DNA of 64,000 bases from an uncultured Acidobacteriota bacterium (GTDB lineage Bacteria > Acidobacteriota > Terriglobia > Bryobacterales > Bryobacteraceae), in the NCBI GenBank assembly GCA_902826605.1, contig CADEFM010000001.1, positions 310,001-374,000 of the forward strand, given 5' to 3'. The notes under the pieces were generated by a model. The model saw only the letters and a list, made by a program, of their open reading frames with translations, was not told the origin of the DNA and searched no databases. The position numbers were made by a program, and so were the translations under genes. Within the stretch, counting starts at the first letter, position 1. Each line of letters begins with the position of its first letter. Shown here piece after piece: positions 1 to 8,224 of the stretch.

Positions 1-1
1 C

Positions 2-463
2 GTGCCGGTTCTCGAGAAAGCGCTTTCGGAATGGACGCTCTCTGGCGCTATCACCATGCAAACCGGAACGCCACTCACTGCGCGCGTTCTGGGCAATCAA
101 TCCGACACCGCCGGCGTGGGTACCCTTGGATCGAGCCGTGCGCAGGCTACCGGTTTACCTATCGACGGCGATGGGGGTTTCTTCAATCTGGCCGCGTTCA
201 CCACGCCGCCCGCCGGTCAGTTCGGCAACGCCGGAAGAAACACCATTCCCGGTCCAGGCGCTTTCTTCATGAATCTTTCTCTGCAGCGCTTCGTGCCTCT
301 GAACGAACGCGTGCGCCTGCAGATCCGCTTGGATGCGAACAACGTGACCAACTATGTAAACATCACGAACTTCGGTACCATCGTGAACTCCCGCAACTAT
401 GGCGTGATCAGCGGCGCGGGCGGCATGCGGAATCTGACGATGACATTGAGGTTGAACTTTTAA
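2..463 (+). CDS. TonB-dependent receptor, C-terminal end (5' partial)
   Basis: The frame is open at the left window edge, so only about the last 150 residues are present. The visible part is rich in beta-strand-like alternation and ends in the aromatic strand LTMTLRLNF, as expected for the last strand of an outer-membrane barrel recognised by the BAM complex. Segments such as SLQRFVPLNERVRLQIRLDA and the asparagine-rich FDANN/NVTNYVN-like stretch are typical of the Oar-like TonB-dependent receptors that acidobacteria carry in large numbers. The stop overlaps the start of the next gene (TAATG), which implies co-translation with the VWFA protein. Substrate cannot be inferred from this fragment. 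Confidence 0.8.
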   Translation: MPVLEKALSEWTLSGAITMQTGTPLTARVLGNQSDTAGVGTLGSSRAQATGLPIDGDGGFFNLAAFTTPPAGQFGNAGRNTIPGPGAFFMNLSLQRFVPLNERVRLQIRLDANNVTNYVNITNFGTIVNSRNYGVISGAGGMRNLTMTLRLNF

Positions 464-2526
464 TGCCGAACAAGATTGTGCTGGCAGTAACGTTGATCGC
501 AATATCGCTGGAAGCGCAGGACGCGGCGACGTTCGTCTCCGACACCAAACTCGTCGTTGTCAATGTTGCGGTGAAAGATAAGGCCGGGCGGCCGGCCATG
601 AATCTTACAAAAGAAGATTTTCTGATCTTCGAAGACAATACTCCACAGAAGCTCGCTGTTTTCGACATACAGGAGATCAGCGCCGAGCCCATTGCGCCTC
701 TCTCGACCGCTGCACGTCCAGGAACTCTGGAAGAACGCGCACCGATTGCGGTCTCCCGTGATCCAAAACGCTTTCAGGACAAACGTTTGATTGCGCTCTT
801 TTTCGATTTAACGTCCATGCAGCCGGCCGACCAGCTTCGCACGCGTGATGCGGCGATTAAATTCGTGGAGACGCAATTAACCGCCGCTGACTTGGTATCG
901 GTGATGACCTTCTCCACCAAGCTGACCGTAGCGGTGGAATTTACGGATGATCGCGAAGCGCTAGTCTCCGCGTTGCGGCAAATTGCCCTGGGCGAGGGCA
1001 GCGAATTGGCTGGGCTTGTCGCAACCGATACCGGCGACGATGACAACACTTTCTCCGGTGACGCCGAATTTAATATCTTCAATACGGATCGTAAGCTGAC
1101 AGCGCTGGAAGATGCTGCGCGCAAGCTCGCTATATATCCCGAAAAGAAAGCGCTCATCTATTTTTCCAGTGGAGTGGAGAAAACGGGGATCGAAAATCAA
1201 TCTCAAATCAAAGCCACGGTGAACGCGGCTGTTCGCGCCAACGTTGCCTTCTATCCGGTGGACGCGCGCGGGCTCACAGCGTCCGCACCTGGCGGCGACG
1301 CTGGTACCGCTTCCCCGCGCGGAACGGCAATCCTCACAGGCGCACGGCAAGGCGCGCAACGCGACAGCTTTAACGATTCTCAGGAAACGCTCTATTCGCT
1401 GGCCGCCGATACCGGTGGCAAGGCTCTGCTCGATTCAAACGATCTTACCCAAGGCATCCGGCAAGCGCAGAACGATATCCGCAGCTATTACACGCTCGGC
1501 TACTATCCCACCAGCGTCGCTGAGGATGGGAAATTTCGGCGTGTGCGCGTGCAACTAGCGCGCGTTGCGCTCGCCAAAGATTTGAAGCTCGATTACCGCA
1601 ACGGCTACTATGCGGCCAAGACCTGGAAACAATTCACCACGGGCGATAAGGAGCGCCAGCTTGAGGAAGCACTCACCCTGGGAGATCCGGTAAGCGAGCT
1701 GCCGCTAGCCCTCGAAGTCGACTATTTCCGCGTCGCTAAGGATCGCTACTTCGTGCCTGTTTCGGTGAAGCTTCCGGGTTCGCTCATTGCATTGGCAAAG
1801 AAGGGCGGCAAGCAAACTACGGATTTCGACTTCATTGGGGAAGTCCGTGACGCCAACGGGCGGCTGGCAGGCGGCGTACGCGATCAGATCACCGTGAAGC
1901 TGACCGATGCCGATGCCGAGCGCTTGGCGGAGCGCCATTTTCAATACGACACGGGCCTTACGCTCGCGCCCGGCGAATACCGGCTGACGTTTCTAGCGCG
2001 CGAGGATCTCACCGGGAAAATGGGCACGTTCGAGACCAAATTCACGATACCCGATTTGAATACCACGAAGACTCTGCGGCTGAGTTCGGTAATCCTCAGC
2101 AGCCAGAAAGAAGCCGTAGCCGCCGCAGTCGGTGTGGCTGATAGCAAGAGCGAAAAGAAATTGCTGGCGAATCATCCGCTGGTACAGGACGGCCAGAAGA
2201 TCGTGCCCAGTATCACGCGCGTGTTCCGCAAGGATCAAGCCATGTACGTCTACTTCGAGGTTTACGATCCGGCTGTAGACCCAGACCGCAAATTCCCGAA
2301 CGTCCTCGGGGGCGTCGAACTGCTGCAAGGCGCGCGAAAAGTATTTACGTCGCAACCCGTACGGGTGAATCGTCTGACCTCATCCAGGCCCGGTGTGGCC
2401 GTATTTCAATTTCAGATACCTATGGCTCGCCTGCAGCCGGGCGAGTATGTGGCCCAAGTGAACGCCATTGACGAGTTCGGTAAGAAATTCGCTTTTCCGC
2501 GCAACTCGATCGTCGTCCTTCCTTGA
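463..2526 (+). CDS. VWFA-related secreted protein (TIGR03436-like)
   Basis: The product is 687 residues. The ATG at 463 overlaps the stop of the receptor gene (TAATG); the longer in-frame opening from position 31 only runs through the receptor gene in another frame. The N-terminus is a signal peptide (MPNKIVLAVTLIAISLEAQD). It is followed by the segment VVVNVAVKDKAGRPAMNLTKEDF and by LIALFFDLTSMQP, a degenerate MIDAS (DxTxM instead of DxSxS). This layout is that of the acidobacterial VWFA-related family. The C-terminal half is beta-rich without a domain I recognise. Coupling to a TonB receptor suggests an envelope role, possibly protein-protein contact at the outer membrane; that is inference. 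Confidence 0.85.
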   Translation: MPNKIVLAVTLIAISLEAQDAATFVSDTKLVVVNVAVKDKAGRPAMNLTKEDFLIFEDNTPQKLAVFDIQEISAEPIAPLSTAARPGTLEERAPIAVSRDPKRFQDKRLIALFFDLTSMQPADQLRTRDAAIKFVETQLTAADLVSVMTFSTKLTVAVEFTDDREALVSALRQIALGEGSELAGLVATDTGDDDNTFSGDAEFNIFNTDRKLTALEDAARKLAIYPEKKALIYFSSGVEKTGIENQSQIKATVNAAVRANVAFYPVDARGLTASAPGGDAGTASPRGTAILTGARQGAQRDSFNDSQETLYSLAADTGGKALLDSNDLTQGIRQAQNDIRSYYTLGYYPTSVAEDGKFRRVRVQLARVALAKDLKLDYRNGYYAAKTWKQFTTGDKERQLEEALTLGDPVSELPLALEVDYFRVAKDRYFVPVSVKLPGSLIALAKKGGKQTTDFDFIGEVRDANGRLAGGVRDQITVKLTDADAERLAERHFQYDTGLTLAPGEYRLTFLAREDLTGKMGTFETKFTIPDLNTTKTLRLSSVILSSQKEAVAAAVGVADSKSEKKLLANHPLVQDGQKIVPSITRVFRKDQAMYVYFEVYDPAVDPDRKFPNVLGGVELLQGARKVFTSQPVRVNRLTSSRPGVAVFQFQIPMARLQPGEYVAQVNAIDEFGKKFAFPRNSIVVLP

Positions 2527-2537
2527 GGGGTTGGCCG

Positions 2538-3179
2538 TCAGGCTTCGTGCAACAGCGCCTGCACTTCCGCGTCCGTAGTCTGAGGAAAATCCTTATACCA
2601 TTCACTGATGGAACGAAGTGAAGGTGGCTGCAGAGGGCACACTACTTCATCGGCCACCGTGTGCAGGCTACGGCAGGCTTCTACAGAACCCACAGGGGCT
2701 GCTACGATCACGTGCGCGGCGCCCGATTCACGCACAGACTTCACCGCGGCGCGCATGGTGCTCCCCGTGGCCAACCCGTCATCCATCAGGATGACAGTCT
2801 TGCCGCGCAACTCAATCCGGGGACGGCCGGTTCGGAATAAGAACTCCTGGCGATCGATCTCCGCTTGTTCCCGCGCGATGATCCGTTTCATGTCCTCTGG
2901 ATCAACGTCCAGCGTCTGAACCTCGTTGATGATAAGAGCGCCGCCGGAGGCGATGGCGCCCATGGCCATTTCCTCATGGCCCGGCACACCGAGCTTGCGC
3001 ACCATAAGCACGTCCAGGGGCACACCCAGCGCACGGGCCACTTCGGCCGCCACCGGAACTCCGCCACGCGGTAACGCCAGGATCACGACATCGCCCCGGT
3101 CCGTATAACTGCCCAGTGAGCGCGCCACATAGCGGCCAGCATGAACTCGATCGGCGAATCGATGCAGTGTTTTACTCAT
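2538..3179 (-). CDS. Phosphoribosyltransferase domain protein
   Basis: The 213-residue protein carries a clear type I PRTase signature VILMDDGLATGST (residues 129-141), with the two acidic residues that bind PRPP/Mg and the ribose-phosphate loop. Upstream, LPRGGVPVAAEVARAL (36-51) matches the conserved N-terminal core of the stand-alone PRTases often annotated as predicted phosphoribosyltransferases. The nucleobase-recognising hood is not one I can assign, so the substrate is unknown. It is convergent with the VWFA gene (11 bp between stops) and is the last recognisable gene of a minus-strand run. Confidence 0.85.
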   Translation of the reverse strand: MSKTLHRFADRVHAGRYVARSLGSYTDRGDVVILALPRGGVPVAAEVARALGVPLDVLMVRKLGVPGHEEMAMGAIASGGALIINEVQTLDVDPEDMKRIIAREQAEIDRQEFLFRTGRPRIELRGKTVILMDDGLATGSTMRAAVKSVRESGAAHVIVAAPVGSVEACRSLHTVADEVVCPLQPPSLRSISEWYKDFPQTTDAEVQALLHEA

Positions 3180-3550
3180 GGGGCAAAACCCTCAACTTCT
3201 CCCCTCGCCCGCAGTGCATCGCGCGGATATGCGCTCCATATGACGGCGATCACCCAACCTAATCCGCGTACTCCAGCGCCCGTGACGACAACCAACAACG
3301 CGACCGTAAACGTAAAATGAACTCGATCAACGCTTGCGCGGGCGCCCGTCCACATGAGCGTCGCCCAGAAAATTACACCACAGCGAAGGCGAGTTCCAGC
3401 GCAAATCCCATGAAATGCCGACGCATAGGAGATATGACATATCTCCGGAATCACGGTGCACGCGGCGTGCCAATACCAGCTCACCCTTATCCAACTCAGT
3501 GCGTTACGGCGGCACGGCGCACCCGCTCCCCGGGCGTAAGCGGTTGGCCC
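3180..3550. other. Gene-poor 370 bp, possible hydrophobic gene remnant
   Basis: No convincing gene is visible between the phosphoribosyltransferase and the efflux adaptor. A minus-strand frame from about 3484 down to 3176 contains two hydrophobic stretches (for example FTFTVALLVVVTGAGVRG), and a second frame contributes another (MGFALELAFAVV) before a stop. This could be a decayed small membrane protein that once followed the adaptor gene, but no start with a ribosome binding site and no family match was found, so it is not called as a gene. Confidence 0.25.
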
Positions 3551-4765
3551 TTACGGATACACGGGGGTCACCACCATACCGTCTTTCAGTGGCCGCTCCG
3601 TAGGCAGAGCCACGGCGGCCCCTTCGCTCAGCCCCTCCACTTGAGTGCGCGTCGTGCTACCGATACCAAGCTTGACTGCTTTCCATGTCACGGTCTGGCC
3701 AGTGAGCACGAAAATGCCGGTCTCTCCGCCCTCGTGGCGGACCACTTCCTTCGGGATGGTGAGCACGCCTTCGGCTGCATCGGTACGGATGTCGGCATTG
3801 ACGTTGGTGCCGGGCAATAAATCGTTCTTGGGGTTTTCGATCACGCACAGCACCTCGCCTACCTGCCGCGTACCCAGCGCGACAATCTGGGTCGGTGTGC
3901 GGTCCACGCTGCCTTTCCACTGCCGACCTGGAAGCGCGTCCCATGTAATGGTCACGGGAAGCCGCGCGGCCACACGGCCCAGATCCGGTTCGTCGACAAA
4001 TACTTTCACCCGGACGCGGTCGAGTTGCCCGATCGTCGCCACCAGATCGCCCGCATTCAAATAGGCGCCGGGTTTGAGATCGAATTGATATAGCGTGCCG
4101 CCCAGGGGAGCGCGCACAACGCTCTTGCGAATTCGCTCCTGGGCGAGCGCCACGGCGGCCTCGGCGTCGTGCAAACGCGCTTCGGCCGACGAACGGTCGG
4201 GCGGGGAAACCAAAGCGCCCCGCCGGCTTTCTAACGCCCGAATTTGGAGCTCGGCGCGTTCCATCCGGTCTTTGGCCTGCGTGACCTCATTGCGAGTTGC
4301 GGCCTGCTTAGCTTCCAAGCGGACTAGCGTGTCGTATTCCCGGCGCGCCGTAGCTAGTTCCTGCCGGGCATGCTCCAGATCGCTTGAGATCGTGGAAAGC
4401 TCCACTGCGCGCCCCCCTTTATCCAAGATCTCTAGTTCCGCACGGGCCTGCGATATGCGAGATTGAGCAGCGGCAAGTTCGGCGATCATCTCACTAGTGT
4501 CGAGTTCGATGAGTGCGGTGCCCTGGGACACGCGCTCCCCGCGCTGCACAAGAATTTTCGAAACAGCACCGGAGCGTTCGGTGTGCGCCTCCGCCCACTC
4601 GATGGGCTCCACTTTGCCGTTGGTGGGGACAGTGCTTTCAATGGTTTCGCGAGTCACACGAGCAAAAGAAACTTGCGGTGGCCGGTTGCGCAGGGTGACT
4701 GCGTACCAGGCCCCAGCACCAAGGGCTGCCATCAGTAAAAGAGATACGGCGATCCGTGTTTTCAA
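3551..4765 (-). CDS. Periplasmic adaptor (MFP/HlyD-MacA type) of an efflux pump
   Basis: The 404-residue protein starts with a membrane anchor (LLLMAALGAGAWYAV), then a lipoyl-like half (VSKILVQRGERVSQGTALIELD), a long alpha-hairpin rich in Ala, Glu and Arg, the second lipoyl half (VVRAPLGGTLYQFDLKPGAYLNAGDLVATIG) and beta-barrel and membrane-proximal domains. This is the canonical membrane fusion protein order. A TTG start at 4765 is preferred: it overlaps the TGA of the upstream gene (TTGA) and has a GAGG sequence 5 bases upstream. The ATG at 4801 is the alternative. No inner-membrane RND or MacB-type permease is adjacent, so the partner is elsewhere or lost. Confidence 0.85.
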   Translation of the reverse strand: MKTRIAVSLLLMAALGAGAWYAVTLRNRPPQVSFARVTRETIESTVPTNGKVEPIEWAEAHTERSGAVSKILVQRGERVSQGTALIELDTSEMIAELAAAQSRISQARAELEILDKGGRAVELSTISSDLEHARQELATARREYDTLVRLEAKQAATRNEVTQAKDRMERAELQIRALESRRGALVSPPDRSSAEARLHDAEAAVALAQERIRKSVVRAPLGGTLYQFDLKPGAYLNAGDLVATIGQLDRVRVKVFVDEPDLGRVAARLPVTITWDALPGRQWKGSVDRTPTQIVALGTRQVGEVLCVIENPKNDLLPGTNVNADIRTDAAEGVLTIPKEVVRHEGGETGIFVLTGQTVTWKAVKLGIGSTTRTQVEGLSEGAAVALPTERPLKDGMVVTPVYP

Positions 4766-5310
4766 TGAGGCCTCGCGCTGTGATCGAACAGGATCTGCCA
4801 TTCCACGCGCTGAATTTCCCGCGCGGCGCGCTCCGCTGCAGATTCCGGGTGTAGCCGGGCATGCGCGCAGAATTCGACGAAGGCGAACGGATCCCAGGGC
4901 CGAGCGCTCCAGGCGACATCCGCATATCGCAGGAGAATGTCTTCGGCATCGTCGGCGAGAGGTCCGAAGATCGGATGCTCCCCTGCCTCGCGGAACCAAT
5001 ATTCCGCATTCGCATCATCCGGTTGGCGATGGATGATCGCATGCCAATACGCTCCGTCGGCCGTGAGCGGCTCATCCACGAGCGCGTGCGCTTCGTCGAA
5101 GGCCGAAAAATAGGGCCACAAACCAGCCATGGGGGCTGCCGGTTCCGCTGCCTCCGGAAATAGATCGCGAGCGCTCACAGAGGCAAGAGCCTGCCGAACG
5201 GCCGGTGGCGTTCGCCTGTCGCAAACCAGTGGCGCGATACGCTGGCCGCCGCCATCCAGGGCGAGAATGCGCGCGACCTCCGGGCCGTACGCTGTAACAT
5301 GAAAGTCCAT
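4762..5310 (-). CDS. Hypothetical protein, 182 residues
   Basis: This soluble protein has no signal peptide or membrane segment. It is rich in Ala, Trp and His and contains HAIIHRQPDDANAEYWFREAGEHPIFGPL, a pattern seen in conserved acidobacterial hypotheticals, where a His pair and an EYWFR motif suggest a compact alpha-helical fold. I do not recognise a family with a known activity. Its stop overlaps the start of the efflux adaptor, so the two are probably one transcript. Overall length and codon use look like those of a genuine gene. Confidence 0.7.
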   Translation of the reverse strand: MDFHVTAYGPEVARILALDGGGQRIAPLVCDRRTPPAVRQALASVSARDLFPEAAEPAAPMAGLWPYFSAFDEAHALVDEPLTADGAYWHAIIHRQPDDANAEYWFREAGEHPIFGPLADDAEDILLRYADVAWSARPWDPFAFVEFCAHARLHPESAAERAAREIQRVEWQILFDHSARPH

Positions 5311-5386
5311 GAATGGGTAGACCTTTATTGTAGAGTGATGTGTAGGTTGACGGGATATGAGCCAACGGCGTTACAGAAGCTAAGTC

Positions 5387-6100
5387 ATGAAGCGAAAGAC
5401 AGCGCTCGTTCTGTCGGGCGGGGGGATGTTCGGCGCATGGCAGGCTGGGGCGTGGCTCGGATTATCCGAAACATTCCAGCCGGATCTCGTTGTGGGCGCG
5501 TCGGTAGGAGCGCTGAACGGTTACGCAATCGCATCGGGCTGGACGCCGCAGGCGCTCTGTGACCTTTGGCATAGTGGCCGGCACGCAGCGTTGTCTCATC
5601 TTGAGGAAACGGCCCGCTTTTTGACATCGAATCCGCTGCGGACGGAATTCGCGCTAGTTATGGTGGACATACTGCGAATGAAGCCCGTGACCGTGGCCGG
5701 AGCGGACGTCACCTGGAAGCATCTGGTGGCATCCTGTGCGGTACCGGCCTTGGTGCGGCCCCGCAGGATCGATGGAAATTGGTATCTGGATGGAGGCTTG
5801 CTGAACCCACTACCGGTGTGGGCGGCGGCGGACCTGGGCGCGATAGAAATCACTGCCCTGCATGCGCTGCCGGAATTCCCGTCGGCTGCGCTGCAACCCT
5901 TCGTCAGAGCGTTTCGAGCGGTCTTGGGTTATCAACCTAAATTGCCCGCAGAGGTTCAGTTGACCACTCTCACACCCTCAAGTAAACTGGGTTCGCTGAA
6001 ATCCGCGGTTCTGTGGGACGCCGAGAATGCGGCTCGGTGGATCGCGCAAGGCGAAAGGGACTCAAGAAACATTTCCATTTCAAAATGTCTTGAGAGATAA
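5387..6100 (+). CDS. Patatin-like phospholipase
   Basis: The 237-residue protein has the complete patatin catalytic apparatus. The oxyanion-hole loop is GGGMFGAWQAG (residues 11-21), the nucleophile elbow is GASVG with Ser39, and the catalytic Asp is in DGG (D135). The family uses a Ser-Asp dyad to hydrolyse acyl esters of lipids. There is no signal peptide, so it probably acts in the cytoplasm or on the inner leaflet. At about 240 residues it is a minimal, single-domain member. It is transcribed divergently from the adaptor operon and is followed after 14 bp by a small unknown gene. Confidence 0.9.
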   Translation: MKRKTALVLSGGGMFGAWQAGAWLGLSETFQPDLVVGASVGALNGYAIASGWTPQALCDLWHSGRHAALSHLEETARFLTSNPLRTEFALVMVDILRMKPVTVAGADVTWKHLVASCAVPALVRPRRIDGNWYLDGGLLNPLPVWAAADLGAIEITALHALPEFPSAALQPFVRAFRAVLGYQPKLPAEVQLTTLTPSSKLGSLKSAVLWDAENAARWIAQGERDSRNISISKCLER

Positions 6101-6114
6101 TATCTTCCAGAGCC

Positions 6115-6435
6115 ATGCCGAGTTATCAGATTCACCGGTTAAAGCCTCATCTGCGCTCCCACTTTCGCTCCGCTCCGCACGTGAGCGGAAGCGCCCATGT
6201 GAAGCCACGCGATTACGAACCTGGGCCTCCGGTTGAGGCGCCTACGCCGTATGGTGCGTTCTTCGTACTGAAGGATTCCGAAACGCCGCTGGAAGTCGGC
6301 GATTTGCTGGAGACGGCAGGCTCTTTACGGATTTTCAAGTACGTTGGATTCGAAGAAGCGCAATGGGTGTTACCTGAGGCCAGCGTTGTCGTAGACTCGG
6401 ACAATGGAAGTGGGGCAAGCCCGCCCGCAAGATAA
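6115..6435 (+). CDS. Hypothetical protein, 106 residues
   Basis: This is a small soluble protein with a positively charged, Pro- and His-rich N-terminus and a compact C-terminal part (AFFVLKDSETPLEVGDLLET, then FKYVGFEEAQWVLP). I recognise no known domain. It lies 14 bp after the patatin gene and its 3' end overlaps the start of the MFS gene by 32 bp, which fits translation from a common mRNA. Similar short proteins are conserved in acidobacteria as far as I recall, but no function can be stated. Confidence 0.6.
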   Translation: MPSYQIHRLKPHLRSHFRSAPHVSGSAHVKPRDYEPGPPVEAPTPYGAFFVLKDSETPLEVGDLLETAGSLRIFKYVGFEEAQWVLPEASVVVDSDNGSGASPPAR

Positions 6436-7804
6436 GGCCGCAGGACTGATCGGCGCCCGGCTGGACCGGCTTCCGGCCACCCGCACAATCTGGACGCGCG
6501 TGTTCCTGCTATCACTCGGCGGATTTTTCGAATTTTACGATCTTTTCTTTACCGGCTATATCGGCCCTGGCTTAGTGCGCAGCGGAATTCTCACGGCCAC
6601 CACGCCCGGACTTTTCGGCACCTCCGGCTTGGCGAGTTTCGTCGCTGCGATGTTTTCGGGACTCTTCCTTGGAACTATCGCATTTGGATTTCTGGCGGAC
6701 CGGCTGGGCCGCCGAAAAATCTTCACCTTTTCACTGCTGTGGTATTCCACTGCCACCGCGATCATGGCGTTTCAGAACACCGCGTTCGGGTTGAACTTGT
6801 GGCGCTTCGTCGCCGGTATCGGTGTGGGCGTGGAACTTGTGACCATAGATACATATCTTTCCGAATTGGTCCCACGAAGGCTTCGAGGCAAGGCGTTTGC
6901 CTACAACCAAACGGTTCAGTTCATGTCAGTGCCAGTGGTCGCGCTGCTCGCGTGGCTGTTAGTGCCCCGCCAACCGCTGGGTTTTGATGGCTGGCGCTGG
7001 GTGGTCTTGCTGGGCGCGTTCGGTGCGGTATTGGCGTGGTGGATTCGCCTACGCATCCCCGAAAGCCCGCGCTGGTTGGCACAACGAGGACGAATCGAAG
7101 AAGCCGAGAGCGGCATGGCGGAACTGGAAGCGCGCGTGAAATCAGAATGTGGCGGCATCCTGCCTCCCCCGGATCCTCCGGAAGAAAGCAATTCCAGAGC
7201 AAACTTTGCGGAAATCTGGAAACCACCCTACGGCAAGCGCACGGTGATGATGAGTATCTTTCATCTTTTCCAGACCGTTGGATACTATGGCTTTTCAAAT
7301 TGGGTACCCACGTTGCTGATTCGGCAAGGTATTGAAGTGACGGCTAGCTTGAAATACACATTCATCATCGCGATTGCGGCGCCGTTCGGTCCGTTGCTCG
7401 CCTCCTCGCTCGCCGATAAGATCGAGCGCAAATATCAGATTGTTCTAGCCGCGGCGGCCATCGCCGTGTTTGGGATCGCCTTCGGTCAGATGCGCGTCGC
7501 GAACGTGTTGATTTTCTTTGGCGTGCTGCTGACGATCTCCAACAACATTCTTTCGTACTCATGCCATGCGTATCAGACGGAGTTGTTTCCGACGCGCGTA
7601 CGCGCGATGGCAGTGGGATTTGTTTACTCGTGGAGCCGTCTGTCCGTGGTGTTCAGCGCTTTCGTGATCGCCTTCGTTCTGGACCGTTTCGGAGTCGCGG
7701 GTGTATTTTCGCTGATCGCAGGGAGTATGGTAGTTGTGATGCTGGCGATAGGCTTGCTTGGGCCGAAGACCAACAACCGCGCCCTCGAATCGATTGCGAA
7801 GTAA
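6404..7804 (+). CDS. MFS transporter (sugar/metabolite:H+ symporter-like)
   Basis: The 466-residue protein shows 12 predicted membrane segments. It has the MFS motif A in the loop between helices 2 and 3 (FGFLADRLGRRKIF) and the sugar-porter-like stretch PESPRWLAQRGRIEEAE in the central cytoplasmic loop. An acidic/aromatic FFEFYDLFFTGYIGPG in helix 1 resembles the metabolite:proton symporter branch. The ATG at 6404 lies inside the preceding gene, and the residues before helix 1 are of normal length for the family. Import of an organic acid or sugar is the likely role; the substrate is not determinable here. Confidence 0.85.
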   Translation: MEVGQARPQDKAAGLIGARLDRLPATRTIWTRVFLLSLGGFFEFYDLFFTGYIGPGLVRSGILTATTPGLFGTSGLASFVAAMFSGLFLGTIAFGFLADRLGRRKIFTFSLLWYSTATAIMAFQNTAFGLNLWRFVAGIGVGVELVTIDTYLSELVPRRLRGKAFAYNQTVQFMSVPVVALLAWLLVPRQPLGFDGWRWVVLLGAFGAVLAWWIRLRIPESPRWLAQRGRIEEAESGMAELEARVKSECGGILPPPDPPEESNSRANFAEIWKPPYGKRTVMMSIFHLFQTVGYYGFSNWVPTLLIRQGIEVTASLKYTFIIAIAAPFGPLLASSLADKIERKYQIVLAAAAIAVFGIAFGQMRVANVLIFFGVLLTISNNILSYSCHAYQTELFPTRVRAMAVGFVYSWSRLSVVFSAFVIAFVLDRFGVAGVFSLIAGSMVVVMLAIGLLGPKTNNRALESIAK

Positions 7805-7817
7805 ATCGCAAAGTAAG

Positions 7818-8207
7818 ATGTCCTGCCCATTCTTTCTGCCGCAACACATTCTGGATTCCAGCGCGTGGAATCCGGCGCCGCGCTTGCCCTTGGGCGAGGC
7901 ATGGGGGGGAACCTGCTGCGCGCCACCCGCGGGGCCGTTTGATCCTCGCGAAGATGTTGTGCGCGAACTCTGCAACATGGGCTACGCGCGCGGCCGGTGC
8001 GAGTTCTTTCCGGCCGGGACGGTGGGTGATGCCATAAGATTCTCGATGCGCAAAGGGGCCACAGAGCCTCCGAGTGTAGTTTACGTTATCGAAAGAGATC
8101 ACTCCCCTATCGAACATGGAGACTTCGATCCCGGCCAAACCGCCTCGATTCTGGCCGCTCAAGGCCGGGCCTTTATAGAGAGCCACAAGCGCTTACGCGA
8201 ATCTTAG
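7818..8207 (+). CDS. Hypothetical cysteine-containing protein, 129 residues
   Basis: This small soluble protein starts 14 bp after the MFS gene. It has five cysteines (C3, the pair C33-C34, C52 and C61) within the first half, next to conserved-looking blocks GEAWGGTCCAPP and CNMGYARGRCEFF. The spacing suggests a metal or iron-sulfur site, but no family is recognised. The C-terminal half (VVYVIERDHSPIEHGDFD) is acidic. The 5' position in the transcript after a transporter hints at a metabolic role only weakly. The ATG at 7818 is chosen because the upstream extension lies within the transporter gene. Confidence 0.6.
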   Translation: MSCPFFLPQHILDSSAWNPAPRLPLGEAWGGTCCAPPAGPFDPREDVVRELCNMGYARGRCEFFPAGTVGDAIRFSMRKGATEPPSVVYVIERDHSPIEHGDFDPGQTASILAAQGRAFIESHKRLRES

Positions 8208-8224
8208 CCGAGGGGGACCTTAGC

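Noticed and set aside
31-462. In-frame N-terminal extension of the VWFA gene at 463
   Set aside because: It overlaps the TonB receptor frame completely and has Arg/His-rich shadow composition; the ATG at 463 starts a proper signal peptide.
5326-5352. TACAAT and TTGACG boxes between the divergent genes at 5310 and 5387
   Set aside because: Neither has a matching partner box at usual spacing.
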